Source of the DNA: Bigelowiella natans CCMP2755
Lineage: Eukaryota; Cercozoa; Chlorarachniophyceae
Assembly (NCBI GenBank): GCA_000320545.1
Contig: ADNK01000618.1
Span: forward strand, 112,501 to 154,200
DNA length: 41,700 nt
Reading direction: 5' to 3'
Shown here in pieces: positions 11,711 through 22,962 of the stretch. The translations under genes and the position numbers were made by a program. The notes beneath the pieces are model-generated. The model had not been told where the DNA came from, did not search any database, and worked only from the letters and a program-made list of their open reading frames with translations. Positions within the stretch are counted from its first letter, which is position 1; each line of letters begins with the position of its first letter.

Positions 11711-12429
11711 TTATTTCAGACCGCTTGTTGTCCGTATATTCCTCACACGTTTTCGCTTCTTACTTCGTTTCTTGAACCCAACACTCATCGGCTCTCTCTT
11801 GACCTGTGGTTTGCCCTCTTGCTTCACTTGAGGCGTCTCGTCCTTTTCGTTGTCCTCCTCGACGTCAAGTCCATAGTCATCAGCCTAGTTTTAAATAGTA
11901 ACGCGTGAATATGTTGAGAGAGGGATCACGTTAAATAGTAACGCGTGAATATGTTGAGAGAGGGATCACGCACATGCACACGGAGAGGAAGACAGAGAGA
12001 GAGAGTTAGAGAGAGTTAGAGAGAGCGAGCATAGTGTCAGCAGAAAGAGGCCGAAACAGCATCGAATCAGGGTTTTCATGATATGATACATAATTGGAAA
12101 ATTGGAAATAGTTATTTATGTGTGCTTCTTTCGTACAGCAGCCCTAATTCTTAGAATGATGTCTGTTCATGTTGATCACGATGTTGGTTCTGCTGCTTAT
12201 TTTTATTGTTGTTGTTGTAATTACATCTACGTCCTTGAATCGGGAGCTAAAACCCAGAAACTTTGACCCGCCGCTGTACTTGTCCGCCCGATTGATTGTC
12301 CCTAGTCCACCGCCCAACTGATTGATTGATTGATTGATTGATTGAGGAAATGGCGATAGTTAGTAACGGTTGAATAATGCCTTCTTTCGCTAAGAAAGCG
12401 CAAGATCAGATAAGGGATGAGGAAGGGAC

Positions 12430-12468
<39 letters not shown>

Positions 12469-13027
12469 GCTGAAGACGCTCTTTGTTCCATATATGTTAA
12501 TCCTGTCATCATCTTGAACCTTTCTCTTCTTCTTCTCTTTTTCACGTTGTTTGAGCTTTCTGGCATTCTCCGCCCATACCCCCTTTTGTTGTTGCGGCGC
12601 GCAGCAGGAGTGAAGATCAGGAGAGAATATAGATTTGAGGGGAAATTGTAAGCAGCAATGTATACGATTCAAGAACTCACATCCAATTTTTGTTCTCCCC
12701 CCTTTCCTTTCTCTCTCTTCCCGTTTTCCTAGCTAATTGATAATGACTACTTCGCCTGATTTGACACTGGACCACTGGCCAGCTTCACTTTTGCCCCCAG
12801 CTTGATCACCACCACCATCCTTCATATAAAGAGAGGAGGGAGAGGAGGAGGAGGGCGAGAGAGGGGGGTAGGGGACGGGGAGGAGAAGGAGGAGAGAAAA
12901 CATAATGCAACAATTAACGAAAACTGCATGATGACAGCAGCAAGAGACCAGGTTGGAACATACACATCCTAATAGGAAGGATAAGATCCATCACGATTTC
13001 ATTAATTTGCTGTCATCCCACCTGTTG

Positions 13028-13058
<31 letters not shown>

Positions 13059-14060
13059 ACCGCAACGGCCTCTTCTTTCGATGGCGGCTTCATCCAAAGT
13101 GCAGGCTCCTAGATTCGATCCATAAGCCAATTGGTACAGAATGAGCGCATTGTTCTCATTCTTGTTGTAAAACTATCCACGAGTGGTGATCGGTGTTGTT
13201 TTCAACCATGAGGATGAGGATGAGGATGATGATGATATGATGATCATGGTGTCAATGACTTAGCTGATGTATCAGCACCTCGGTTGTGAAGTCATCGCGG
13301 TCCCGTACTTCCTCATTACCGTAGTCTGTATACCGCACAGTGTACCTGATAGTCACAGTAACGATGATGAGAATCCGAAAATAGGATCGAAAATGATCGA
13401 TCGTATTAGTAATAGTAGTAGTTGAAGTAGTAGTAGTAGTGGGTATATGTTTACTCGTTCGGGTCCTCCTCCGCACGGCTCGCTGTTGAACTACTACTCT
13501 CCTCGTCCTATAATGGCAAAACATTGTCATTGTCAAGTGATTCATCCAAAGCTCGCCCAGACATAATCATACAGAACAAAAATGGGATGATTCATTTTAA
13601 GTTATTCCGCACCAATTATGCATCTCTGCTCACCACCTTCTTCTTCTTGCGTGCGACTTTGATAATCACGGCTCTGTAATACTTCTTGTCCTCAGAGTAC
13701 ATTGCCCAGCCTGAAAAGGAGACGAGGAGGAGGAGGGCGAACGAGTGCACATAGTATGTGATTCCATGTGAATGTCTAAAGGTTTTCAAGATTCTGGGAG
13801 ACTCATCCTTATTACACCACTGTTTTCTCCTCATCATCCAAAATTTTCGTTTAGTCCTCTCCTCCCTTCTATTGTTGTTGTTGTTGTTGTTGTTGTTACC
13901 GTTGGTTCCCACTTTAAGCGGCTTAAATGCCTCGCGCCTTCTGTCGGCCACTTTGAAAAAAAAGAGAGAAAAGAACAAAGTAAGGAGATGATGACGAAGA
14001 TACAGCGGCAGGAAAGTAACAAAGAAAAAGAAAACGTGTCAGCCATTCGTGGGTGTATCT

Positions 14061-14102
<42 letters not shown>

Positions 14103-14313
14103 ATTGTAGTTTCTTCGCTATGATTTCTTTACGTTTGCCGGACTTGTCGTCATCATCACCATGTCCATATTTCTTATTGTAGAAAGCAACAAGATTCTGT
14201 GAAGCTTCCCCTGGAGCAAGTTCCTGGTGTTGATGGAAAAAATAGTATAATGTTATTATGTTGCGTATTGATCCCTCTTTCTCCCATCCCCCCCCCCCCC
14301 CCACCACCCCCCC

Positions 14314-14348
<35 letters not shown>

Positions 14349-15464
14349 TGTGTGCTTTATCATCCTCGGATGTAGGTGGTCACCATCATCATCATTTAAT
14401 ATTATTTTTATTATTTCTGGAACTATCGTAATGCTATAAGACCACTTTATGATAGTTCTTCCAGTGAGGTTACCTTTGGTTCTTCATCATCCTGCTCAGG
14501 GGGACGATACTCTCGGAAAGCTTGAACTTTACCGTCAGCTCCTCTGACTACTGTAGTCCGTCCTTCCTCCCCCCCGTTCCCATATCCTCCTCCTCCTCCT
14601 CCCCCCCCACCTCCTCCACCAACAAACGATGAGGATGAGGATGATGCCGCCGCTCCCGGAGTCCCAGCTAATCCCGCGGAGATGTCGCGCCCGTAAGCAG
14701 CCCTTGCAGCCTTTAGTTATTTTTAAGCAGTCAGTCAGCTGTGCGCTTTAGGTTGATATCAGAAACAAAAAAGAAATAATAGCAACTCCCTCTCTCAGTG
14801 TTTTGTACCGCTTCAATCTTCTCCATTTCTTTGGCTAGCTCTTGGTCCTTCCTCTGTTTGTCGGTCCTATCCTGGGAAAATCCAAATTCGGTATGAGCGA
14901 GGCGAGTGTGGTAGAATGAAGACGGGGACATCAGTGATGACCCACTTTCTGTACCTTCCGCATTTGGTAGAACATCAATTTTTTCTTGCGCTGGTGCTGC
15001 TCTCCTTGCTCGTGCTTCCGAATCTAAGAGAATAAGAAGGAAAAGCCATGCCCACCATATTAATATCGGCTCCCTTCTGTCTTTAGACATAACAGAGAAT
15101 CCTCGATGTTACTGCGAGCTTTTCTCATAGGTTATTCTATCGAACCCCAACAATCTCTTTTTCAAACCCTCTCCCCCTTGGTGTCTCCCTCGAAAATGTT
15201 CAGTTCTTTCGATACACTTACCGCTGAGGGTGCCATTGACATCCAACAGTTGCATATTTTGCAAAAGTGTCTCGTCTCCTGAAAACAACATCATTACCAT
15301 ATACTTTTTCTTCACGCGTGGCCGGAAGGGATGGAGCAGCGTATATAACACATTCAAGGCATAAATAGACTTTTTCGATAACAGTTTCCTCGAATTTGTA
15401 ACATTGCTACCTCCTTCTTCCACCTCCCTTTGTACTGCTCCCTTAACACAAACGCGTACGCCAT
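11711..15464 (-). CDS. WBP4-like splicing factor with U1-type zinc finger and Tudor-like domain
   Basis: Fifteen minus-strand exons in consistent phase: 15411-15464, 15222-15278, 14955-15023, 14809-14871, 14474-14710, 14133-14223, 13900-13950, 13634-13710, 13455-13507, 13279-13345, 13022-13108, 12751-12819, 12520-12582, 12231-12317 and 11711-11884; 432 residues. Residues 24-47 form a U1/matrin-type C2H2 finger (C24, C27, H41, H47; HFCKICNCW ... IRKHEQGEQHQRKK). It is followed, as in WBP4/FBP21, by a charged helix ending EKIEAAARAAYGRDI. Residues about 208-273 read as a Tudor fold (GWAMYSEDKKYYRAVIIKV ... YTVRYTDYGNEEV), split by a Ser/Glu-rich insert that is its own exon. There is a nine-Gln run in exon 11 and a basic tail FKKRSKKRKRVRNIR like the WBP4 C-terminus. 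No WW domains are present. A nuclear role in the spliceosome is inferred. The first exon is the least certain. Confidence 0.82.
11890..11970. repeat. 40-bp tandem duplication in the last intron of the WBP4-like gene
   Basis: A unit beginning TTAAATAGTAACGCGTGAAT and ending GAGGGATCACG occurs twice head to tail with no visible mismatch. It lies close to the acceptor of the last exon (11884), so it is a recent duplication of the acceptor-side intron sequence. Confidence 0.9.
12431..12467. repeat. GA microsatellite in an intron of the WBP4-like gene
   Basis: A pure (GA)n run, read as (CT)n on the gene strand, in intron 12318-12519. Confidence 0.95.
14064..14354. repeat. GA run and compound C/CT/GT microsatellite in introns of the WBP4-like gene
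   Basis: (GA)n covers about 14064-14100 in the intron after exon 6. A compound tract, poly-C then (CT)n then (GT)n, covers about 14288-14354 in the intron before exon 6. Both are intronic in the reconstructed model. Confidence 0.9.
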
Positions 15465-16651
15465 TGTTTTCTTTCTTCCTCGGGAGGGCTGAGCACTGCG
15501 CACACGGTACAGATAAAAAGTAATCGAGGAAACATCTTAATAAAAATTATGTTATGTGAGGAGCATTATTTCAAAACTCTTCTAGATGTGTTCGGTATGA
15601 TATTTTGACTAAGATGAATTCCCAAGTCTCCCTACTGCGGAAGTTGATGAGGATGAAGTCCTAGTGAGTCGTGAGTCTCTTGCAAGGCTACTGTGCTCCT
15701 CAATGCTTCATTTGTTGTTCATTGTTCATTGTTCATTGTTCCTCAGGTGCTAGTTCTAGAGCAAAGTCTGTTCTTTCATCTCTCAGAAGCATCCAGCGGA
15801 GAGAAATCGAGTTTTGACGCTGGGGGAACAACTCGAAATGACGCCTTCAAGGGAGGTTGTCAGGGGACGAGGTTTCGATCGTTGAGTGCGTGTTCGACTT
15901 GTTCCGTGGTGAGTGAACTTTGCTCGCTGTTGCGGCGAGACCAGCACAACGAGGACACTGACAAGTTCTCGCAAAGGTTTTTGCTGACAGGCATTGTTGC
16001 ACGCAAACGCTTGCTGGTAGCTGGGTTGTCTCACTGGCCAGCTGGTTCTGTGTTCGATCGTCTTGTCTCCCACGTGCCAGCGTGGCTTTTGCCAGCTTTG
16101 TGTGTGCAGTTGACAGCCAGCAACAACGTGAAGTTCAAGGTCCATCGTGCTGGCGTGGTGTGTGCGCACTGCGACGTGCAATGCAGACTTCAACGATGAA
16201 ACGTGCGGACGCTCGATCGATTGATGGCGCAACAAACATGCAACGCTCCATGCAACTTCTCTTCTAGACTTGTCGATTGGACGACGCATGCAACCTAGCA
16301 ACCGCCACTAGCGCCAGCACCTGGCACGCACGTGTCGGTTCTCGTTTCGTGAGATCTCGAGATTGAACGGAGGTGCGCTAGCTCGCTAGTGCGGTGCATC
16401 CCTCAACAGCTTGGACACCCAATGTTCCCGGCAAATTTCGAAAAATTGGCCAAGAAGAAGTGCGTTGCATGCGCGACACTGCACGATTCTAGCGATTTGT
16501 CATCTTCATGCACCCACATGATTTTGCTATTTCAACAAAGTCTTCACATGAACACACAACCTGTTCTTTTTTTAATTTGCGTAAATCTTAGCTGACAGCA
16601 TGAAAAGTCGCATGAAATGTTCAATGCAGCTACCGCTTGTCGCTGGAAAGC
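15465..16651. other. Spacer upstream of the WBP4-like gene and downstream of the RGS-like gene
   Basis: Open frames run on both strands across about 15690-16300, but neither starts with a sensible ATG, shows splice structure, or has a recognisable domain. A 7-bp unit, GTTCATT, repeats three to four times at 15715-15741. I assign no gene. Confidence 0.5.
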
Positions 16652-17720
16652 TCAACTAGTTACGTACATCTTCACTTTCGAGGCGACCTGGGTCTCTTTC
16701 TCCAGAACTCCTTGTTCGGTTTTCTATTGGAAACACAAGCATGAACAAAGGTCGACATGCACCAAACATCATAGATACATGCTTCGAATCTTTGTTACCT
16801 CCTCATATATTTTCTGAGCTTTCTTCCAGTGATAAGGAGGCAGCTTGATTGTAGCTAGATAGAGCCGATGCACTCCAGATTTCAAGTAACTCTGATCAAA
16901 TATGGTCTCCATTGTCTTCCAGACCTGTAGATGTAGAAAAACAATGAATTCTGGTTGCTGAATAACAGGACAATGAACAATGAACAGGAGGGATCCACCT
17001 GCTTTTCAATGTCATCGAATATTTCCTTAGAAGGAACGTTAAAAATTGCCTTCTCGGCGTATCTGATATTACAGATTTAATTAAGGTTTCCACTCGGTGC
17101 GCTATCAGAGTGAAAGAAATACCTTGTCCCAGCAAGTTTGGCATCCACGGGGTCCGCATCATCTAAGTCCTTCAACACCTTTAGAAGCTATGAAAGGATT
17201 TTTTTTTAATTTTAAGGGCTAATTCATTGCAAGTAACCGATGTTATTACCGCTTCGATTTTGCTTTCATCTACATGGATAAAATTAGTGGTATTTTTGAC
17301 TCGCAGGTACTTCGAGATGATGACATCCACTGTTCATACATGATTTTAAATTTTAGGCCGACAGGTACTGAACATTGAACTTATTCTTGAGTTAATTTTG
17401 GAACCCTTCTTCCTCCGGTGTCTCCTCTCGATTTCTTTGTAGCCTTCTATAGCACGGAAAAAATGAAAGAGAGAGACTGGACGAGCCCCATTCAACAAGT
17501 CTCTGTTATGCATATCACACTGCTCAATCATAGCTATCTTACACACGCTCGATCATAGCTCTAAATAATCGATCAAGCTACCCATGCTTCGCCTTTATCT
17601 CCTTCTCCTTTGCGCAAAGATATTGATAATAATATGATCGAGCAGAGGACACTAACAATACGATGGATGAGAAGATTGAATGTGATTGGTTGATACTGAA
17701 ATATAGTAAATACAATCATG

Positions 17721-17763
<43 letters not shown>

Positions 17764-19329
17764 TGTGTTCGGATTTTGTGCGCACATCTTAGCGTGCGTT
17801 CATGCAGTTATGGTGAAGCAATTAGTACTTAGTACTTACTTCCGGTGCTCATATATTTTTTAAACTGAGGCTTCTCAATTACATCCTGATACAAATGGCG
17901 AAATACAGATTTCACTCGAATAATAAGGGCGATGTTCCTCATATTAACCTTAAAAAGCATGAAGTGGTGAAATGCACAAAGTCCAGAGAGGAGGAACTGT
18001 AACAAAAAGAAAGCTTTCATCACACTCTTTGATGCGGGAGGGATGACCTATTTTCCACACCTGTCCTTGATGCGAGACTGCAAAACATGGGCACCCTGGA
18101 ACACGACAGGGAATTGGCTTTGCTAAGTCCCTCTGAGTATACCCATGCATGTATAATAAAAGATGACCCAACTTTTACAAATAACTTGGTTTTGGCTACC
18201 AATTTTTTCAATATCTGCGTTTGCTCTGGCAGTATGGCAGACAGATTTTTGTAGAGGTTCTAAACAAATTGATTACAAAGTAACTCATCAATACTGGCAA
18301 TGTTAATGCCATCAAATGTTATGTGATATCACCTTTTTATGATCTTCGTACTCGGGCTTTTTGAGAAGACTGTCCAAAACCTCTTCATTTCTAATCAACT
18401 TTAATGTTACGCATTTTTTAAATAAGTTGCAATTACTTCTAACCCATAAATGTCAAATAGCTCATCCAGGACTTTCAAGTTTTTGTCAGTGATGTGCCCC
18501 CGAGCAATCTCAACTATCATAACGCGTATCTGCAAATACAAAAAATAAGTGAAGAAAAATCGCTTCTAGCATGAAAATTACCCTTTCAATGTTACTCCGG
18601 AGCACTTTTATGTTTGGTGAGTGAATTCGAGGCCCACTAAATCCTTGCTTCTCATCACTATCTCGTTTAGCATCGTTCTTCTGAGTCGATAGAGCACTGA
18701 GAATCTGAACAGCGAAGTTGTTCAGAGGAGATTCTGCATGTGCTGTATGCTCCCATGTGAGTTCCTTCTCTTCGATCTAACACATAGTAATCATTGGGTA
18801 TTGAAACCAAATAAGTTCAAGTGAGAGGCCTTTTTACATTAAATAACTCAAATTAGACGTACCAAAATGTTAAATTTTGTAGCCAGTCGATAAAGGTTGT
18901 CTCGTGCTTCAGTAGCTATCACCGATACAGTTTCAAGATGATGAGAGGATTAACTAGTGTAAAACTGACTATACAAAGAAGATTTCAACCTGTCTTCTCA
19001 TCTTTCAATTCGGTAATGATTGTTGTCAGAATCTTCGCGACATTTTCACTTTCCTCACCTAATTTTCGAAAGTGAGATTGCTTGGGGGAAAACACTACAA
19101 GCTACTTAGAATGTACCAATGAAGGTGTTAATTAGTTTCTTCCCATATTTTGTCCTCGACTATGAAGAAATTTGGATCAGATTCGTTCAATAGACATACA
19201 TTTGATTACGCGGACCGTTTGTGATGCAATAAACTTTTTTGCACGAAGCATAATGCTTTGATTTTTAGTCTTTTTCTGAGTTTCATCGCCTTCCATGGTG
19301 TGCGTAGCCGTGCCCTCTGGAGCTTGCAT
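16652..19329 (-). CDS. 14-exon helical protein with an RGS-like C-terminal part
   Basis: Minus-strand exons: 19210-19329, 19117-19159, 18990-19058, 18863-18915, 18582-18776, 18444-18529, 18333-18390, 18179-18259, 17840-18026, 17250-17269 (20-nt microexon), 17123-17187, 16999-17062, 16799-16924 and 16652-16723. All phases agree; 412 residues, start MQAPEGTATHTMEGDE, stop TGA. The whole protein looks alpha-helical. A stretch FHHFMLFKVNMRNIALIIRV, and later FDDIEKQVWKTMETIFDQSY followed by LKSG and HRLYL, resembles the first and last helices of RGS domains (the usual ending is F-D-x-A-Q..ME.DSY.RFLKS). RGS domains accelerate GTP hydrolysis by G-alpha proteins. That assignment is tentative because the middle of the domain is not conserved. 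The largest intron (17270-17839) carries a (GT)n run. It is divergent from the METTL21-type gene 294 bp away. Confidence 0.65.
17724..17759. repeat. GT microsatellite in the largest intron of the RGS-like gene
   Basis: A (GT)n run lies within intron 17270-17839. Sequence on either side shows no coding exon that fits in phase. Confidence 0.95.
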
Positions 19330-19623
19330 GTTGACTTCTTCTTGATTCTTGTTTTGACTGTGATTTCAACAGCTGCGAGTTAGTGGGGGGTGCAAGCTTT
19401 TGAGGAAGGAAGAGATTTTCCCGGCAAGAGGCGATTCGCCGTTGATTTCTGCCTCAAAATACTTTCTGTGCATGTCGTAAACATTAAAGGCTCAAACCGG
19501 TGCATTTCCGCCCGCTGGTTGGCCGAATGATCCGATGTCGCAGATGCGAAATGCCAAGTGTTTTCAACCTGTTGCATTGAATTGCCATTTTGTTTGTGCT
19601 TCAGCTTCTCATTTGTCACAAAT

Positions 19624-21645
19624 ATGGAAGTTGGAGCCAAATCGGTTCCAGAGATAAATGCCTCGTTGCCCCCACCACCATCATCATGTTTCCTCTCAGT
19701 TTCTGAGGAGCGAGTAGAGTCTAAAACTGCCCATTCGATGACAAAAAAACGATTGTCAGGTGAACTTCCTCAAATTTTGGCTCTCCCTTTGAAGTGCTAA
19801 CAGCATAATCTGACTCTCCCTAAATAAACAGTGAAGGCATGGAAGGGAAACGTTTCGAGTAAGCTGCAAAACCGAATGAAAGCCCTCTCTTGGCGAGGGA
19901 GATATACCAATGAGGAATACTATCCCGCCGAAGTCCTGGGCAAAAGCTTTCGCGTTCTCCAGACTCCTTGTGGGGAGATGAAAGGTGCTAGTACTACCTC
20001 CTACCTAAGAAACATTTCTTTCTCCACACCTTTGGTCCGACAGATAAACTGACATGTTAGTTTGCTCCTCCTCCTCCTCCTCCACCTCCTCCTCGTTCTA
20101 TCTCCTTCTATGTCCCCCTCCTAGGTCTAGGTACAGGGAGTACTGTTTGGGATGGCGGACAGGTACATACGTGATGCAACCATTTCAAAATAACCCAGTA
20201 ACACACGGACAAGTGCCGTTGTAGCCGTCGTCTTATTGCGCTACCATTTCTTCTCTCTGTGTGCCTAGGTCTTGATGAAATTTATCGAGCACCGGTACAA
20301 AGAAAGTGGCCTGCAGGGGAAATCTGTGATCGATCTTGGATCAGGTCCTTTCGTCACCTGATTATTATGAATATTCATTTCTCTCCTGGCCAAAACCTAG
20401 CAAGTATATTAGCGATATTAATGATGTTACTACGGGCAGTGGTGTGTTGATGGTGATAACTGTCAACCTCGTAGTTTACAGCCTTGGTTGTTCATTCTTC
20501 TTACTTTGTCCAGGAACAGGCATTGTCGGCTTAGCAGCAGCTGTGCTTGGGGCTGATCGTGTCGTACTTACGGGTTATCGTACACCACCATTGTTATCGT
20601 TTTTTAAAGTTAGCGATTTTCTTCTCCTTCTTCTTCTTCTTTATTTTCTTCTTCTATATTTTCTTCTTATCTCAATCTCTGGTTCAGACCAGAAGCAAGT
20701 ATTGCACATAGCACGAGAAAACGTGGCCAGCTGCGCCAAAGAGGTGAATGAGGAAGCGCAGCGGAAAATAATGATCTTGGTAGCGTGAACCACACAATCA
20801 ATTTGTGGTTTGTTAGGTTGGAGATAAGAGCATCCAGAAACGTGTCAGTGTTGCTGAATATGACTGGGTAATAGGATACTACTTTCACCCGAATTATGAT
20901 GAAATAGATAACATAATATGAAACATGTATGTGTGTGTGTGTGTGTGTGTTTGTGTGTGTGTGTATTTGTTTTGGTGGCTACTGAGACTGCTATGTATAT
21001 TCTTGCTGCCCATTATCTGAAAATAATCTGTTCCACGGCTACCGCACCATTGAATCTCTTTACAATTTCGATATAATCTGGTATTGAAAGGGAGATAAGA
21101 CGTCCTCGTCAAAACTTAGAGCACCGTTTGATATTATTCTCGTTGCGGACTGCATAGTAAGAAAGGCAGCTCTGCTCACAAGCGCTCACTCTAATACCAT
21201 CGACGCTATTACTTCCTGCTTCCATCTAACCGCTCATAATCAGGTTCCAAAGCTGTATCCGATGCAACCATTAGTGGACGCATTGCTAGAGTAAGTAGTA
21301 TACAGATCGTCATTTCGCCGTCATCGTTTTTTGTTTTACCGTGAATGCCCTGCGCCTATGTTTCTCTTCTCTCCAATTGATTAGGGTGTCAGGTAGTGAT
21401 AGCACGATTCTGATATGCTACGACCATCGAGTCAACCATGTCCTAGATCCAAGGTAGTATAAATACGAGACATCCCGACACAAAATATCCCACTTGGGTG
21501 GTGCTTTTCGCACAGATTCTTCTGAGTAACGTTTACCGAATGTGTGCGCAGAGTGAAGTTTCGGGAGTTGTGTGAAGACGCTGGGTTCTCATTTAAAGTA
21601 GTCCCACATTCTCAACATCATCCAGGTCACATGCCCTGCTTATGA
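19624..21645 (+). CDS. METTL21-type (methyltransferase family 16) protein-lysine methyltransferase
   Basis: Eleven exons: 19624-19759, 19832-19984, 20131-20162, 20269-20344, 20514-20573, 20688-20779, 20817-20867, 21091-21156, 21244-21290, 21385-21453 and 21552-21645; phases agree and give 291 residues. Conserved order: LGKSFRVLQTPCG, GSTVWDGGQVLM, motif I VIDLGSGTGIVGLAAAVLGA (about residue 126 on), VVLTDQKQVL, and the post-motif DIILVADCI (about 214-222). This family methylates lysines of chaperones and translation factors; the substrate cannot be read here. An alternative internal start at 19838 (MEGKRFE) with a 43-nt intron is also in phase, but I prefer the long model because the frame stays open. 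The stop at 21643 follows HPGHMPCL; a further exon is possible. One intron has a (GT)n tract. Confidence 0.85.
20928..20964. repeat. GT microsatellite in an intron of the METTL21-type gene
   Basis: A nearly pure (GT)n run in intron 20868-21090. Confidence 0.95.
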
Positions 21646-22738
21646 AATGCATTTTGCAATAAGTGCCAAGGCAACCTGCTTGGTTCTCAATGTCGTTGTT
21701 AACATCTAACAGATTACGTCCTGGAAGAGTGTTCCATGTGGGAATTGAAGCTGAATTCTCGCAATAGTAATGGTTCGAAGCGGAAAGGAAAACAGTAATG
21801 GGGCGTAGAGGTAGTGATGCTTGTGTTTCTTTGTTAGTGCGTTTGTGTCTACTTGTCACAAGCAGCAAAAAGAACCTCGAGTAGAGAGGAGAAAAATGAA
21901 ATTTTGTCACAGTTTATTGTCAGTGAAGATGAAACGTGTAAATTTGATTATTGAACATAGCTGAACATGTTAGAATGCGTGTCCAGGCGCTGCATGTACA
22001 CATCTAGACATGCGGCAGCACTTAGACCATGTGCGCATCCTGTACACGGTGCAATAGCATAACGCTAGCCAGTGCTGAATGGTGCTAGAACATGTCTAGA
22101 TGTACCCGGCAGACAAATTAACTTGTGCAAACATACAGATTTCAAAGATGTGAGACGGATGTAATGAACATGTTAAATTTGGCTCCAAATGTCATCCTAA
22201 GTGGCTGTGTAAAGCTGCAGCTACGTACAGCGTTTAAATTGTACTTGTTTGTTTCTCTAGTTCTGTTACGATGTCAATATAGCTAGACATAGATGTGTTG
22301 TATATTTTTATAGATGTGCATATCACACATACACGTTGTGTCAATGTACGCATGACAAGTCATGCTAGCATGTGCGCAATGGATGCGGCACCCTATAGCA
22401 CCCTCCGTGCTAAGTGTTGCTACACGCACCAATCAAGCATGACCCGCCGTTGCAGCAGAGCTAGAGAGAGTTGCGTGCAAATGTGTGATCGAGTTGGACA
22501 TGCGCTGATTGTGTGCAGCTGCAGATGGAATGGGAACATTGAATGTGAACATGCGATGCGATCCATTTGTACTCAGACAGCAAGAAAATCGAATCCGCAT
22601 GATGAGCACACATGACGGTTGTGTGATTTTTGCTTAATCTGGCTAGCTTATGCACACATATGCTGTGTACATGCATGCCATGTAGCATAGCACAAGCAAT
22701 TGTTGATATCGCAGATGTTTCATCAAAAGAACCAACAA
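21646..22738. other. Convergent spacer with a GTGAGACGG repeat copy
   Basis: No exon was seen. An inverted pair of about 25 bp (around 22005-22030 and 22083-22107, sharing CATCTAGACATG) precedes repeat copy D at 22150. The rest is palindrome-rich. Confidence 0.6.
22150..22260 (+). repeat. GTGAGACGG-family interspersed repeat, copy D
   Basis: It starts GTGAGACGGATGTAATGAA, then TTAAATTTGGCTCCAAATG, GTCATCCTAAGTGGCTGTG and GCAGCTACGTACAGCG, in the same order as copies A and C. An inverted partner end was not found within 500 bp. Confidence 0.7.
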
Positions 22739-22911
22739 TTACCATTCATCATTTGGCATTTCTTCTTTGCCACCACCATCATCAGAATGTACTAGCTCTT
22801 CGTCGGCATGCAAAAGGGCTTCCGTCCCGGGCCAAATCAATCTCGAAGGATAGACAGTAAATTTTACGAGCAAACACACACACATACACACACACACACA
22901 TTTATATATTT

Positions 22912-22962
<51 letters not shown>

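Noticed and set aside
15693-16301. Overlapping 168- and 172-codon open frames on opposite strands
   Set aside because: Neither begins at a plausible ATG, no splice sites or domain were recognised, and overlapping open frames on both strands fit chance in this composition.
17346-17546. Open frame with FHFFRAIEGYKEIERR on the minus strand, resembling an RGS helix
   Set aside because: It cannot be spliced in phase with either neighbouring exon and lies in the 570-nt intron; the match is probably chance.
22295-22745. Cys-rich open frames on both strands in the spacer
   Set aside because: They lie in palindromic, repeat-like sequence next to repeat copy D, with no domain or splice pattern.
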